From Methylobacterium sp. J-068 (GTDB taxonomy: Bacteria; Pseudomonadota; Alphaproteobacteria; Rhizobiales; Beijerinckiaceae): 64,000 nucleotides of DNA. Below are positions 7,742-17,515 of this stretch, piece after piece. The translations under genes were made by a program, and so were the position numbers. The notes beneath the pieces are model-generated. The model had not been told where the DNA came from. It made no database searches and saw only the letters and a list, made by a program, of their open reading frames with translations. The stretch lies in contig NZ_JAKSXY010000083.1 in NCBI RefSeq assembly GCF_022829445.1, positions 62,001 through 126,000 on the forward strand, written 5' to 3'. Every line of letters starts with the position of its first letter. Positions within the stretch are counted from its first letter, which is position 1.

Positions 7742-9316
7742 ATGACAGAACTCAACCGGCGCGCCGTGGTGCAGGGACTGGCGAGCGCCGCGCTCGTGGC
7801 GGGCTCGGCGGAGGCGCCCGCGCGGGCGCAGGAGGGGCGGCCGACCACGCCGTTCGGCTTTCCGGACGTGGAGCGCCGGGCGCAGGACCTCGCGAAGCTG
7901 CCCTACGACGCCCGGGTGCCGGCGCTGCCCGCCCCGATCGCCAAGCTCGATTACGACGCCTGGCGGGACATCCGCTTCAAGCCCGACAAGGCGTTCCTGG
8001 GCGAGGGAAGCCCGTTCCGGCTCCAGCTCTTCCATCTCGGCTTCCTCTACACGCGGCCCGTGACGGTGAACCTCGTGCGGGGCGGGGTGGCGACACCGAT
8101 CCCGTACCAGTCGAGCCTCTACGACATGGGGCGGACGAAGCTCGACCGGGCGCTGCCCGTCGATCTCGGCTTCGCGGGCCTGCGCATCCACGCGCCGCTC
8201 AACAAGCCGAACCTCCTCGACGAACTCATCGTCTTCCTCGGCGCCAGCTACTACCGCTTCCTCGGGCGCGACCAGCTCTACGGACTCTCGGCCCGCGGCC
8301 TCGCGGTGAACGTCGAGGGCACGGCCGGCCCGGAGGAATTTCCGGTGTTCCGCGAGTTCTGGGTCGTCGCGCCGGAGACGCATGCCGATGCCCTGGTGAT
8401 CCACGCGCTCCTCGACGGTCCCTCGCTCACCGGCGCTTTCCGTTTCACCGTGGCACCGGGCGACGAGACCAGCGTCGCGGTGACGGCGACCCTGGTTCCT
8501 CGCGTTGACCTCGCCACCGTGGGACTCGCGCCCCTGACCTCGATGTTCTTCATCGGCGAGAACGACCGCCGGCACACGGACGATTACCGCCCGGAGCTCC
8601 ATGATTCCGACGGCCTCCAGATCGCGGCCGGCAGCGGCGAGTGGCTCTGGCGCCCCCTCGACAATCCGCGCGACCGCCGCATCTCGACCTTCGGCGACCG
8701 CGATCCGAAGGGGTTCGGGCTGATGCAGCGCGACCGCCGCTTCGAGAGCTATCAGGACCTGGAGGCGTCCTACGACCGGCGCCCCGGCTACTTCGTCGAG
8801 CCCGAGGGCGCCTGGGGCGAGGGCGCGGTGATGCTGATGGAACTGCCCACCGATACGGAGGTGAACGACAACATCGTCGCCTGCTGGCGCCCGGCGCAGG
8901 CCTATCCGGCGGGCATTCCGGTCCGTCTCGCCTACCGTGTCCGGGCGATCGGCGACGCGCCGCTCCATCCCGGCGCGCGGGTCGTCAACACCTTCGGCGT
9001 GGCGCCCGTGGCGAGCGGGACCGCCAAGGGCGCGGAGGCGAAGGCCGGTCTCACGCGACGCTTCCTCGTGGATTTCGCCGGGGGCGACCTCGCCTATTAC
9101 CTGCCCGCCCCCGACACGGTGGAGGTGGTGGCCGGAACCTCCGCCGGCCGGATCACCGCTACCTCGATCGCGCCGAACCCGCACGACAAGGGGTTTCGCG
9201 CGGCCATCGACGTGACCCTGGACGCGACCGGTCAATCCGCCGACCTGCGGGTGTTCCTGCGGGCGGGGGGCCGCGCCCTCTCGGAGACCTGGGTCTATTC
9301 CTGGACCGCCCCGTGA
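7742..9316 (+). CDS. Glucan biosynthesis protein, OpgG/OpgD (MdoG/MdoD) family
   Basis: A 524-residue protein matching the OpgG/OpgD periplasmic family in length. The N-terminus NRRAVVQGLASAALVAGSAEA with a following ARA-Q site looks like a twin-arginine signal peptide, favouring OpgD-type export. Family blocks include DYDAWRDIRFKP, FGLMQRDRRFESYQDLEA and WGEGAVMLMELPT. These proteins act in the periplasm in making osmoregulated periplasmic (cyclic or branched) beta-glucans. The start at 7742 keeps a complete signal peptide. Its stop overlaps the start of the next gene by 4 bases. Confidence 0.92.
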   Translation: MTELNRRAVVQGLASAALVAGSAEAPARAQEGRPTTPFGFPDVERRAQDLAKLPYDARVPALPAPIAKLDYDAWRDIRFKPDKAFLGEGSPFRLQLFHLGFLYTRPVTVNLVRGGVATPIPYQSSLYDMGRTKLDRALPVDLGFAGLRIHAPLNKPNLLDELIVFLGASYYRFLGRDQLYGLSARGLAVNVEGTAGPEEFPVFREFWVVAPETHADALVIHALLDGPSLTGAFRFTVAPGDETSVAVTATLVPRVDLATVGLAPLTSMFFIGENDRRHTDDYRPELHDSDGLQIAAGSGEWLWRPLDNPRDRRISTFGDRDPKGFGLMQRDRRFESYQDLEASYDRRPGYFVEPEGAWGEGAVMLMELPTDTEVNDNIVACWRPAQAYPAGIPVRLAYRVRAIGDAPLHPGARVVNTFGVAPVASGTAKGAEAKAGLTRRFLVDFAGGDLAYYLPAPDTVEVVAGTSAGRITATSIAPNPHDKGFRAAIDVTLDATGQSADLRVFLRAGGRALSETWVYSWTAP

Positions 9317-9807
9317 GCGCGGCCTCGCAGAAGGACGAAACCGCGCCGGCCGTGACCCTGCGCCCGGCGACCCCGGCCGATCTCGACGCCCTCGTGGCCC
9401 TCGAACACGCCGCCTTCGTCGGCGACCGGGCCGAGCGGCGCGCGATCCGGCACGCCATCCGCTCGCCCAGCATGACGGTCCTCGTCGCCGTCACCGACGA
9501 TGCGGCGGGGCGGGACACCCTGGTCGGGGCCGCGACCCTGGAGCGGCGGCGCGGCAGCCGCAACGCGCGCCTCTCCTCCATCGCGGTCTCGCCCGTTCGG
9601 TCGGGCCTGGGGCTCGGAAGCCTGATCCTCGACGGGGCCGAGGCCGACGCACGGACGCATGGCTGCACCCACCTGCGCCTCGAGGTACGGGCCGATAACG
9701 GCGCCGGCATCCGCCTCTACGAGCGGCGCGGCTACAATCGCTTCGCGGTCATCCCGGACTATTACGAGGACGGGATGGAGGCCTGGCGCTACGCCAAGGC
9801 GCTCTGA
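9313..9807 (+). CDS. GNAT family N-acetyltransferase (RimI-like)
   Basis: A 164-residue acetyltransferase. Its GTG start overlaps the TGA of the glucan gene (GTGA), so translation is coupled. It has LRPATPADLDALVALEHAAF at the N-terminus, the acetyl-CoA loop LSSIAVSPVRSGLGLGS (R/Q-x-x-G-x-G type), and HLRLEVRADNGAGIRLYERRGY, the strand-helix typical of RimI-like enzymes. The substrate may be a protein N-terminus or a small amine. Being coupled to a glucan gene does not by itself define a shared pathway. Confidence 0.85.
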   Translation: MSAASQKDETAPAVTLRPATPADLDALVALEHAAFVGDRAERRAIRHAIRSPSMTVLVAVTDDAAGRDTLVGAATLERRRGSRNARLSSIAVSPVRSGLGLGSLILDGAEADARTHGCTHLRLEVRADNGAGIRLYERRGYNRFAVIPDYYEDGMEAWRYAKAL

Positions 9808-9815
9808 ACGCGAAC

Positions 9816-9844
9816 GACCCGCCCCGGTGGAACCGGAACGGGTC
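9816..9844. terminator. Probable bidirectional terminator hairpin
   Basis: GACCCG pairs with CGGGTC, and inside them CCGGT pairs with ACCGG around a short loop, between the convergent genes ending at 9807 and 9872. There is no long T-run on either side, so efficiency is uncertain. Confidence 0.5.
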
Positions 9845-9871
9845 GCCGCAAGCCTGAAAGCCGGCGTCGGA

Positions 9872-10111
9872 TCAATCGCAGGTTTCTTTGGTGACCGTCT
9901 TGCGGTCGCCGACGTCGTTCTCCTTCGTCACGGTCTTCGACGAACAGCCATCATTGGTTTCGCGACGCTCGACCGTGCGGGTCTCGGTGGAGGGCCGGTC
10001 GACAACGACGGTGTCGGGCGCATCGCGGCGGATGACCGTGGTTTCGGCCTGAACGGCGGTGGCGCCGAACAGAGTCGCCAAGGTGAATGCGGCGATGATG
10101 GAACTGCGCAT
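9872..10111 (-). CDS. Small secreted hypothetical protein
   Basis: A 79-residue protein starting MRSSIIAAFTLATLFGATAVQA, a clear Sec signal peptide with cleavage after VQA. The mature peptide of about 57 residues is polar and rich in Thr, Glu and Asp, with two similar parts (SSKTVTKENDVGDRKTVTKETCD contains KTVTKE twice) and two Cys that could form a disulfide. Longer frames upstream lack signal-peptide features. I do not recognise a family. Confidence 0.7.
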   Translation of the reverse strand: MRSSIIAAFTLATLFGATAVQAETTVIRRDAPDTVVVDRPSTETRTVERRETNDGCSSKTVTKENDVGDRKTVTKETCD

Positions 10112-10223
10112 GAAGATCTCCCGCGTTGGAAAGCTGCGGTTCCAACGGGGAGAATCGAGAAAGCGTTCCACCTCGATCCGGCGGCCCGAGCGAGACCTGC
10201 CCGGGACTTGGTTGCAGGCGCTG

Positions 10224-12362
10224 TCAGCCCTCGATGCGCGAGAAATCCGCGACTTCGCGCGTCGCCGCCCGCAGGGCGTTGAGGAGGGCGAGGCGGTTTG
10301 TCCGAAGCGCCGGCTCGTCGGCATTCACCGTCACCCGCTCGAAGAAGGCGTCCACCGGCGCCCGCAGGGTCGAGAGCGCCTGCATGGCCCCGGCGAAATC
10401 CTCCGCCGCGACGGCCGCCGAGGCCTTGTCGCGCGCGGCTTCCAAGGCCTCGGCCAAGGCCCGCTCCTCCGGTTCGCCCCGCGCGGCGAGCGCCGCATCC
10501 GGCGCGGCCTCGTACACACGGCCGTCCTTCTTCTCCTCGATCCGGAGGATGTTGGCGGCGCGCTTGTAACCGGCGAGGAGGTTCTTCCCGTCGTCGGTCT
10601 CCAGGAACCGGCCCAGCGCCTCGACGCGGCGCACCACCATCAGAAGGTCGTCCTGGCCGGGCAGCGCGAAGACGGCGTCGATGAGATCGTGCCGGGCGCC
10701 CTTGTCGCGGAGATAGACTTTCAGGCGGTCGGCGAAGAAGGCAAGGAGGCTCGAAGCTTCCGGATCGACCTCGTTCGCAGACGTGTCGTTCTTCGTCGCG
10801 TCGCCGTAGTTCCGCAGGCCGTCCGCCGCCGCCTGGTATCCGTCGCGCAGCAGGGACATCTTGACGGTGTTTTCGATGAGCAGGCGGATCACGCCCAGGG
10901 CCGCACGCCGAAGCGCGTAAGGGTCCTTGCTGCCGGTCGGCTTCTCGTCGATGGACCAGAATCCGACCAGGGTGTCGAACTTGTCGGCCAGCGCGACGGC
11001 CACGGCCACCGGATCGGTGGGAACCCGATCGGAGGGACCGACCGGTTTGTAGTGGTCTTCCACCGCCGCCGCGACGCTGTCGGGTTCCCGTTGGAGCGCC
11101 GCATACTTGCGCCCCATCAGCCCCTGGAGCTCGGGAAACTCGCCGACCATCTCGGTGACGAGATCGGCCTTGGCGAGCGTCGCCGCGCGCTCGGCGAGGT
11201 CCGGGTCGGCCCCGACGAGCGGCGCGAGTTCGCGGGCCAGCGCCGCGATGCGCTCGACCCGCGCGCCCTGCGTCCCCAGCTTCTCGTGGAACACGATCGC
11301 ATCGAGTTTCGGCAGCCGGTCTTCCAGTCGGATCGCCTTGTCGGTCTCCCAGAAGAACTTCGCGTCCGACAACCGCGCCCGCACCACGCGCTCGTTGCCG
11401 GCCGTGATGGCGAGGCCGCCGTCGCTGGCGACGAGGTTCGAGGTCAGGATGAAGGCCGGCGCGAGGGTGTCGGTGCCGGGTGCGCGCAGCACGAAGCACT
11501 TCTGGTTGGCCCGGATGGTGGCGCGGATCGCCTCCGCCGGGATGTCGAGGAAGGCCGCGTCGAAGGAGCCGAGCAGCACCACGGGCCATTCCACCAGACC
11601 GGCGACCTCCTCCAACAGACCCTCGTCCTCCACGAGTTCGAGGCCGCGCGCGAAGGCGAGGTCGCGGGCATCGTGCAGGATGATGTCTTTCCGCCGCTCC
11701 ACGTCGAGCACGACCTTCGCGCGCTCCAGGGCCTGCACGTAATCGTCGAAGCGCCGGACCTCGATGGCCTCGGGCGCCAGGAAGCGGTGGCCGTAGGTGG
11801 TGGTCCCGGCCACGATCCCGTCGATCTCGAACGGGACCACGTCCGGCGTCTCCGTCTCGGGGCCGAAGGTCGCCACGATGGATTGCAGCGGGCGCACCCA
11901 GCGCAGGGCGCCCGGCTGCGCCGAGGCCTTGCCCCAGCGCATGGATTTCGGCCACGGGAAAGCGCGGATGATCTGGGGCAGGATCTCGGCCAGAACGTCG
12001 AGGGTCTCGCGGCCCGGCCGCTCGATCACCGCGACGTAGAATTCGCCCTTCTTGGGGTCCGTGACGATGGTCGCCTGATCGAGGCTCGCGAGTCCGGCAC
12101 TCTTCAGGAAGCCCTGGACCGCGCCCTCCGGCGCCCCGACGCGGGGCCCTTTTCGCTCCTCGCGCACGTCCTGTCCGCGCGGCGGCAGCCCGGCCACGTG
12201 CAGCGCCAGCCGGCGCGGCGTCGCGAAAGCCTTGGCGCCCTCGTAGAGGAAGCCCCGCTCCACCAGGGCGTCGGTGACGAGCTTCCTGAGATCGTCCGCC
12301 GCGCGCCGCTGCATGCGGGCGGGAATCTCTTCGGAGCGCAGTTCGAGGAGGAGGTCGGGCAT
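10224..12362 (-). CDS. glyS: Glycyl-tRNA synthetase beta subunit
   Basis: A 712-residue protein beginning [17 protein letters not shown], the standard GlyS N-terminus, and containing [14 protein letters not shown] and [16 protein letters not shown] blocks. The usual length is about 690-720. It is the tRNA-binding subunit of the alpha2-beta2 class II glycyl-tRNA synthetase. It follows glyQ with a 61-base gap on the same strand, so the two are an operon. An in-frame extension upstream (to 12440) is not conserved in type and was rejected. Confidence 0.97.
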   Translation of the reverse strand: MPDLLLELRSEEIPARMQRRAADDLRKLVTDALVERGFLYEGAKAFATPRRLALHVAGLPPRGQDVREERKGPRVGAPEGAVQGFLKSAGLASLDQATIVTDPKKGEFYVAVIERPGRETLDVLAEILPQIIRAFPWPKSMRWGKASAQPGALRWVRPLQSIVATFGPETETPDVVPFEIDGIVAGTTTYGHRFLAPEAIEVRRFDDYVQALERAKVVLDVERRKDIILHDARDLAFARGLELVEDEGLLEEVAGLVEWPVVLLGSFDAAFLDIPAEAIRATIRANQKCFVLRAPGTDTLAPAFILTSNLVASDGGLAITAGNERVVRARLSDAKFFWETDKAIRLEDRLPKLDAIVFHEKLGTQGARVERIAALARELAPLVGADPDLAERAATLAKADLVTEMVGEFPELQGLMGRKYAALQREPDSVAAAVEDHYKPVGPSDRVPTDPVAVAVALADKFDTLVGFWSIDEKPTGSKDPYALRRAALGVIRLLIENTVKMSLLRDGYQAAADGLRNYGDATKNDTSANEVDPEASSLLAFFADRLKVYLRDKGARHDLIDAVFALPGQDDLLMVVRRVEALGRFLETDDGKNLLAGYKRAANILRIEEKKDGRVYEAAPDAALAARGEPEERALAEALEAARDKASAAVAAEDFAGAMQALSTLRAPVDAFFERVTVNADEPALRTNRLALLNALRAATREVADFSRIEG

Positions 12363-12423
12363 GGGGCGGCGTCCGGAATAGAGTGCGTTCGGGTCAGCAG
12401 GGCGCGGTCGGCGGCGGGGGCGA

Positions 12424-13371
12424 TCAGGCTGCCCCGCCACCCGCCGTGCGCAGGTACGCCGCCCCGCACGCCTTCGCGAGTTCGCGCACCCGCAGGATGT
12501 AGCTCTGGCGCTCGGTCACCGAGATGACGCCGCGCGCATCGAGCAGGTTGAAGACGTGGCTCGCCTTGATGCACTGGTCATAGGCGGGCTGGGCCATCCG
12601 GTGGCGCTCCGTCTCGGAGGCGGGCGCCCCGGCGTCGAGATAGGTCCGGCAGGCCTTCTCGGCATCGGTGAATTGGCGAAACAGCATCGCCGTGTCGGCG
12701 GCCTCGAAATTATGGCGCGAGTATTCCTGCTCGGACTGGAGGAAGACGTCGCCGTAGGAGACGCGGTCCGCGCCCTCGCCGCCGTTGAAGTTGAGGTCGT
12801 AGACGTTCTCGACGCCCTGGACGTACATCGCCAGCCGCTCGAGCCCGTAGGTGAGTTCGCCCGCCACGGGCGCGCACTCGAAGCCCGCCACCTGCTGGAA
12901 GTAGGTGAACTGGCTCACCTCCATGCCGTCGCACCAGCATTCCCAGCCGAGGCCCCAGGCGCCGAGAGTCGGGCTCTCCCAATCGTCCTCAACGAAGCGG
13001 ATGTCGTGCAGCTTGAGGTCGACGCCGATGGCATCGAGGGAAGCGAGGTAGAGTTCCTGCAGGTTCGGCGGGTTCGGCTTCAGGATGACCTGGAACTGGT
13101 AATAGTGCTGGAGCCGGTTCGGGTTCTCGCCGTAACGCCCGTCCTTGGGGCGGCGCGAGGGCTGCACGTAGGCGGCCTTCCAGGGCTTCGGCCCGAGCGC
13201 CCGCAGGGTCGTGGCCGGGTGGAAGGTGCCGGCGCCGACTTCCATGTCGTAGGGCTGAAGGATGACGCAGCCCTGCGCGGCCCAGAACCGCTGCAGCGTC
13301 AGGATCAGCCCCTGGAATGAGGTCTTGGGCGCAAGATCGGCGGCGCTCGACAGGGGGCTGGCGCTCGACAT
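12424..13371 (-). CDS. glyQ: Glycyl-tRNA synthetase alpha subunit
   Basis: A 315-residue protein with the highly conserved GlyQ blocks [42 protein letters not shown] and [22 protein letters not shown] (parts of class II motifs 1-3). It binds ATP, glycine and the acceptor end and forms the catalytic part of the synthetase with GlyS, encoded directly downstream. Confidence 0.97.
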   Translation of the reverse strand: MSSASPLSSAADLAPKTSFQGLILTLQRFWAAQGCVILQPYDMEVGAGTFHPATTLRALGPKPWKAAYVQPSRRPKDGRYGENPNRLQHYYQFQVILKPNPPNLQELYLASLDAIGVDLKLHDIRFVEDDWESPTLGAWGLGWECWCDGMEVSQFTYFQQVAGFECAPVAGELTYGLERLAMYVQGVENVYDLNFNGGEGADRVSYGDVFLQSEQEYSRHNFEAADTAMLFRQFTDAEKACRTYLDAGAPASETERHRMAQPAYDQCIKASHVFNLLDARGVISVTERQSYILRVRELAKACGAAYLRTAGGGAA

Positions 13372-13583
13372 GGGGCTTCCGGTCCGTGAAGGGGCGGCCA
13401 GCGTTTAAGAGGCCCGCCGGGGGTGTCAAGCGAGCGGGGTGCGCCGCGCGCGTGCGGTGCGACACACAATTTCGCCACGATTGCGCTTAGCCGTGGAACG
13501 GTCTCGCTTGCCGCCAAGTTTACTGGACAATCAAGGGGTTTTCGCCGTCACCCGCGACGGTCGATCATTTGGAACCACGGGCC

Positions 13584-13823
13584 ATGCGCTCTTCCTTCAC
13601 AGTCTTCGCCGCCCTCGTTGCTGCATCCCTCGTCGCGACGCCGCTCGTCATCAGTGCCTCGAACGCCCTCGCCACGCCCGATCACTCGGAGGTGGTGGCG
13701 ATGCCGGAAGCCGTGACGCCGATCGAGGTCGGGGCCGTGCCCGCGCCCGCCCAGGCCGAGCCCTGCATCCGCAAGGTTCGGGTGGTCTATGCGGGCTATG
13801 CCGGGGATACCTGCCGCCGCTGA
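13584..13823 (+). CDS. Small secreted hypothetical protein
   Basis: A 79-residue protein with signal peptide MRSSFTVFAALVAASLVATPLVISASNALA. The mature part carries PEAVTPIEVGAVPAPAQAEPCIRKVRVVYAGYAGDTCRR with two Cys near the end that could form a disulfide. A TTG five codons upstream is an alternative start, but the ATG directly precedes the signal. It ends 4 bases before the convergent peptidase gene. No family recognised. Confidence 0.65.
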   Translation: MRSSFTVFAALVAASLVATPLVISASNALATPDHSEVVAMPEAVTPIEVGAVPAPAQAEPCIRKVRVVYAGYAGDTCRR

Positions 13824-13827
13824 GTCC

Positions 13828-14691
13828 TCACAAGCCGTAGCGGGCGAAGGCGGCGCGGTCCTCGATCGCCGCCAGGACTTCGCCCGCGACGCCGGACGCG
13901 GTGCCACCCGGCCCGGCCCGCCGCAGCAGGCGCGCCACGAGCGAGCCCTTCTTCTCGGCGACCAGCACGAGTTCGACCTTGTCGCCGAAGCGGCTCCGGA
14001 GGGTGGAGCGTGCGTCGCCCAGCGCGTCCACGAGGCCGAGCGGCACCGCCTGCCGGCCGGTCCAGACCGCGCCCGTGAACAGGTTCTCGCCGTTCGGCGC
14101 CAGTTTCGGGCGCCGGCCGCTGACGAGGGACGTGAACAGGGCCTGCACGTCCGCCTGAATCACCTTGAGCCGCGCCACGTCCGCCGGATCCTCGGGGCGG
14201 AACGGGTCGAGCATCCCCTTGGCCTCGCCCTGCGTATGCACCCGCCGCTCGACGCCGATGCGCTCGATCAGGCGATCGAAGCCGAAGCCCGCCGACACCA
14301 CGCCGATCGATCCGACCAGGGACATCGGGTCGGCGATGATCTCGTCGGCCGCGCAGGCGATCATGTAGCCGCCGGACGCCGCCACATCCTCCACGAAGGC
14401 CAGGACAGGCAGGTTCTTCTCCGCCGCGAGCGCCCGGATGCGCGTGTGGATGAGGTGGGACTGCGCCGGCGACCCACCCGGCGAGTTGATGATTAGCGCG
14501 ACCGCCGCGATGTCCGGCATGGTGAAGGCCCGCTCCAGGCTCCCCGCCAAACCCGAGATCGAGAGCCCGGCACGGAACGGCGAGACCGCGCCGATGACGC
14601 CGTCGAGACGGAGCACCGCCACGCGCGGGGTCTTGGCACGCCAGCGTCGCGGCAGCAGCGCACGGAGCGGCGCGGGGAGGGAGAGGGGCAT
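13828..14691 (-). CDS. S49 family serine peptidase (SppA/SohB-like)
   Basis: A 287-residue protein starting MPLSLPAPLRALLPRRW; conserved sequence begins soon after at VAVLRLDGVIG. It has the oxyanion/active site block INSPGGSPAQSHLIH, the serine in DVAASGGYMIACAADEI, and the likely catalytic lysine in TQGEAKGMLDPF, the Ser-Lys dyad arrangement of short SppA proteins. It would cleave signal peptides or membrane-protein fragments. The N-terminus is basic and only moderately hydrophobic, so membrane anchoring is unclear. Single-domain length fits the 36K type. Confidence 0.9.
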   Translation of the reverse strand: MPLSLPAPLRALLPRRWRAKTPRVAVLRLDGVIGAVSPFRAGLSISGLAGSLERAFTMPDIAAVALIINSPGGSPAQSHLIHTRIRALAAEKNLPVLAFVEDVAASGGYMIACAADEIIADPMSLVGSIGVVSAGFGFDRLIERIGVERRVHTQGEAKGMLDPFRPEDPADVARLKVIQADVQALFTSLVSGRRPKLAPNGENLFTGAVWTGRQAVPLGLVDALGDARSTLRSRFGDKVELVLVAEKKGSLVARLLRRAGPGGTASGVAGEVLAAIEDRAAFARYGL

Positions 14692-14884
14692 GGGATCTCG
14701 TTCGGGAAGGCGATCGCGGCAAGCGGATCGCGGGGAAGGGGGTCGACCGGTCGTGAGTGCGGAGGTGAAGTGGGGTGGAGCGAACCATTTCGCCAGCTTC
14801 GCCGTTGCTGAGCAGGCCGCCGCGCCGAGGCGGCCCCCGGCGCCCGGCCGGGCGTTCACACATCGATAGGGGAGGCGGACCGAC

Positions 14885-15226
14885 ATGCGCGTCTTACGTT
14901 GGATGATCATCGCTCTGGGCATCGTGGGCGGTGCGGTGGGGCTCGGGACGGCGGGCCAGGCCGCGCCGCTCCCGGTCGCGGCCCTCGAGGCCGTCGGACA
15001 GACCCCGCTCGTCGCCCAGGCTCGCTGGCATCATCGTCGTCACTGGCACCGGCGCCACTGGCACCATCACCGGCACTGGCATCACCGTCGCCACTGGCAT
15101 CGACGGCACCATTGGCACCATCGCCATCACTGGCGCCGCCACTACGGCTGGGGCCACCGGCACCATCACTGGGGGCACCGCCACCACGGCTGGCACCGGC
15201 CCTATCGCGTCCGCACGTTCTACTGA
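14885..15226 (+). CDS. Histidine-rich secreted protein
   Basis: A 113-residue protein with a signal peptide (LRWMIIALGIVGGAVGLGTAGQAA). The mature C-terminal part (about residues 48-105) is a low-complexity array of HRRHWH, HHRHWH and HRHHW units, rich in His, Arg and Trp. It might bind metal ions or haem in the periplasm, but that is inference from composition. The frame is the only one of the overlapping readings with a signal peptide and a good start. It is divergent from the S49 peptidase gene. Confidence 0.75.
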   Translation: MRVLRWMIIALGIVGGAVGLGTAGQAAPLPVAALEAVGQTPLVAQARWHHRRHWHRRHWHHHRHWHHRRHWHRRHHWHHRHHWRRHYGWGHRHHHWGHRHHGWHRPYRVRTFY

Positions 15227-15266
15227 GCGAACTACTGAGCGAACCGGCGCCACGACTCCACGCTGC

Positions 15267-15292
15267 GAGGAACGGCCCGTGGGCCGTTCCTC
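15267..15292. terminator. Strong hairpin between convergent genes
   Basis: GAGGAACGGCC pairs perfectly with GGCCGTTCCTC around a 4-base loop, midway between the stops at 15226 and 15306. No clear T-run follows, but an 11-bp GC-rich stem at this place is a likely bidirectional terminator. Confidence 0.65.
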
Positions 15293-15305
15293 CGGCACCC
15301 ACGCG

Positions 15306-16076
15306 TCATGATTCTCCGATCCAGGCCCGCCCCGCGTTCAGCGCCTGGACATGAGGCGTGAACCGACCGGTCGCGTCGTGCAGGACCAGGGCCGGCAGGA
15401 GATTGAGGGGCGCGCGGCTGCCCTTCACCGCCGTGATCAGGACGCGAATCGCCGCCGCATCCGCCTTCGCATGGACCGGCCGAACAGAAATCCCGCCGAA
15501 CCGTCCGGCCAGGGCGTCGAGACAGGCGGGGAGGGCGTCCGCGCGATGGATCAGCCCGATTCGGCCGCCGGGACGCAGGATGTCGACGCAGGTGCGCAGC
15601 CAAGCCTCGAGGCCCCCCTCCACGAAGCCGTGAGCCCGCGCCTTCCCGGCGATGGGAGAGGCCCGGTAGCGCCGCTCCTCGAAGAAGGGCGGATTGGTCA
15701 GAACGATGTCGGCGAGGTTCGGAACGAGTCCGGCATCCCGGCGCGCGGCACCGGGCGCGAGGACGTCCGCCGTCAGGACGAGGGTCCGGGACCCCAGCCC
15801 GTTCAGGTCGGCGTTGCGGCGAGCGCAGGCGGCGAGGTCGGGATCGCGCTCCACCAGGATCACCCGGGCCCCGGGCGCGCGCCGTGCCACCGCCAGACCC
15901 ACCGCCCCCGTACTGGCGCCGATATCGCAGATCACCGCATCGTCCGGCGGCGCCAGGAGGCTTCCCAGCAGGACCGCGTCCGTTCCGGCGCGATGGGCAC
16001 CGCGCCCCGGTTGAAACAGCCGGAGGGCGCCCCCGAGCCAGAGTTTCGGCTCCGCGTCCGGGGCCATGTCAGGCAT
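15306..16076 (-). CDS. tRNA1(Val) adenine-N6 methyltransferase-like SAM methyltransferase
   Basis: About 256 residues. It has the SAM-binding motif VICDIGASTGAVGLAVARR and the NPPF motif (ADIVLTNPPFFEERRY) of N6-adenine/amino methyltransferases, then GRIGLIHRADALPACL. Order and spacing match TrmN6 (YfiC), which methylates A37 of tRNA1(Val), and related rRNA enzymes. The start could be 16076 or 16067; the former overlaps the end of the upstream DUF2007 gene by 8 bases, the latter is 1 base beyond it. Either way translation is probably coupled. Confidence 0.85.
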   Translation of the reverse strand: MPDMAPDAEPKLWLGGALRLFQPGRGAHRAGTDAVLLGSLLAPPDDAVICDIGASTGAVGLAVARRAPGARVILVERDPDLAACARRNADLNGLGSRTLVLTADVLAPGAARRDAGLVPNLADIVLTNPPFFEERRYRASPIAGKARAHGFVEGGLEAWLRTCVDILRPGGRIGLIHRADALPACLDALAGRFGGISVRPVHAKADAAAIRVLITAVKGSRAPLNLLPALVLHDATGRFTPHVQALNAGRAWIGES

Positions 16077-16293
16077 CCCGCAATTCCGCCGCGAGCCCGG
16101 CATCCTTCAACAGGCGGCGCGCCTGGGAGGCGTGGTCGCGGGGGACCAGGATGCGCCGGGCGAAGGCGCCGATCGAGCCTTCGAGCAGGCTCATGTGCTG
16201 GTCCGCCACCAGGACGGGAATGTCCGCCCCGTCCAGGAGCGACTGCGCGAAGCCGATGAGGACGAGGTCGTTGCTGCGGATCAACTCGGTCAT
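16069..16293 (-). CDS. DUF2007 domain protein
   Basis: A 74-residue protein starting MTELIRSNDLVLIGFAQSLLDGADIPVLVADQHMS and ending ARRLLKDAGL, the full DUF2007 fold (strand-helix-strand like a short ferredoxin/PII-like domain). Family members are annotated as putative signal-transducing proteins without a proven role. It sits directly in front of the TrmN6-like methyltransferase gene, an arrangement I recall as common in alphaproteobacteria, and the two overlap or abut. Confidence 0.85.
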   Translation of the reverse strand: MTELIRSNDLVLIGFAQSLLDGADIPVLVADQHMSLLEGSIGAFARRILVPRDHASQARRLLKDAGLAAELRDA

Positions 16294-16473
16294 GGATCGC
16301 CTGTCTCGCCTCCCGCGCTCGCCCCCCCGGTCGGCAGGGCCGAACCGGCGCTCCGCGTATACCTTGCGGCATGCTGCGTGTTGCAGCGCCAACGGGCGCA
16401 TGCGATGGGGTGCCGCAGAGTATAGGGTCGTGTGAGGCGCCGCGAGGCGTTCGGATTTGGAGGCCGCGCGGTT

Positions 16474-17493
16474 TTGGGCGTCGTAGTTCCGATCGATGAG
16501 AGCAGCCCCGATCCGGAGGCGAGCCTGGCCGACCTGGTCGCCTTGGTCTCCGGCGGCATGGAGCGTGTCAACGCCACGATCCTGTCCCGCACCGGGTCCG
16601 AGGTCCAGATGATCCCGGAGGTGGCCAACCACCTCATCTCCTCGGGCGGCAAGCGCCTGCGGCCGATCCTGACGCTCGCCACCGCGGACCTCTGCGACTA
16701 CACCGGCGACGGCGCCGTGAAGCTCGCCGCCAGCGTCGAGTTCATGCACACCGCGACCCTCCTGCACGACGACGTCGTGGACGAGAGCGACATGCGGCGC
16801 GGCAAGGTCGCGGCCCGCATCAAGTGGGGCAACGAGGCGAGCGTGCTGGTGGGCGATTTCCTGCTCGGCCAAGCCTTCCGCATGATGGTCGAGGTCGGCT
16901 CCCTGAAGGCCCTCGACATCCTCTCGGCCGCCGCCACCATCATCGCCGAGGGCGAGGTGATGCAGCTCACCGCCGCGAAGAACACCGAGACCAGCGAGGA
17001 CGAGTACCTCGCGGTCATCAGCGCCAAGACGGCGGAGCTGTTCGCCGCCGCCTGCGAGGTCGGCCCGGTGCTCGCGGCGCGGGCGGACGCCGAGCGGGCC
17101 GCCTGTCGCGCCTACGGCATGAATCTCGGCATCGCGTTCCAGCTCATCGACGACGTGCTCGATTACGGCGGCACCAGCGACAGCCTGGGCAAGAATGTCG
17201 GCGACGATTTCCGCGAGGGCAAGATCACCCTGCCGATCGTGCTCGCGGTCCGGCGCGCCAGCGAGACCGAGCGCGGCTTCTGGAAGCGGACCCTGGAACA
17301 GGGCGACGTGACCGGGGACGACCTCGAGACCGCCCGCGCCATCCTGCGGCGCCACGGTGCCCTGGAGGAGACGATGGCGCGCGCGCGCCTCTATGGCGAC
17401 CGGGCCCGCGCGGCCCTGGCGCCGTTTCCGCCGAGCCCGATGAAGCAGGCGCTTCTGCAGGTCGTCGACTTCTGCATCGCGCGGGCGCACTGA
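16474..17493 (+). CDS. Long-chain polyprenyl diphosphate synthase (octa/decaprenyl)
   Basis: A 339-residue protein. The TTG at 16474 is chosen because TTGGAGG lies about 12 bases upstream; a GTG at 16432 gives a longer, less typical N-terminus. It has GGKRLRP, the first aspartate-rich motif LLHDDVVDESD, a GNEASVLVGDFL block, and the second motif QLIDDVLDYGG. The enzyme condenses isopentenyl diphosphate into the all-trans side chain of ubiquinone (usually C50 in this group). Chain length cannot be fixed from sequence by eye. Confidence 0.92.
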   Translation: MGVVVPIDESSPDPEASLADLVALVSGGMERVNATILSRTGSEVQMIPEVANHLISSGGKRLRPILTLATADLCDYTGDGAVKLAASVEFMHTATLLHDDVVDESDMRRGKVAARIKWGNEASVLVGDFLLGQAFRMMVEVGSLKALDILSAAATIIAEGEVMQLTAAKNTETSEDEYLAVISAKTAELFAAACEVGPVLAARADAERAACRAYGMNLGIAFQLIDDVLDYGGTSDSLGKNVGDDFREGKITLPIVLAVRRASETERGFWKRTLEQGDVTGDDLETARAILRRHGALEETMARARLYGDRARAALAPFPPSPMKQALLQVVDFCIARAH

Positions 17494-17515
17494 GCGCCCG
17501 GCGTTTCCCGCAGGC

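Noticed and set aside
14899..15354. Alternative overlapping frames across the histidine-rich gene (Ser/Pro-rich or Thr/Gly-rich readings)
   Set aside because: They arise from the same repetitive DNA; only the frame from 14885 has a signal peptide and a good start.
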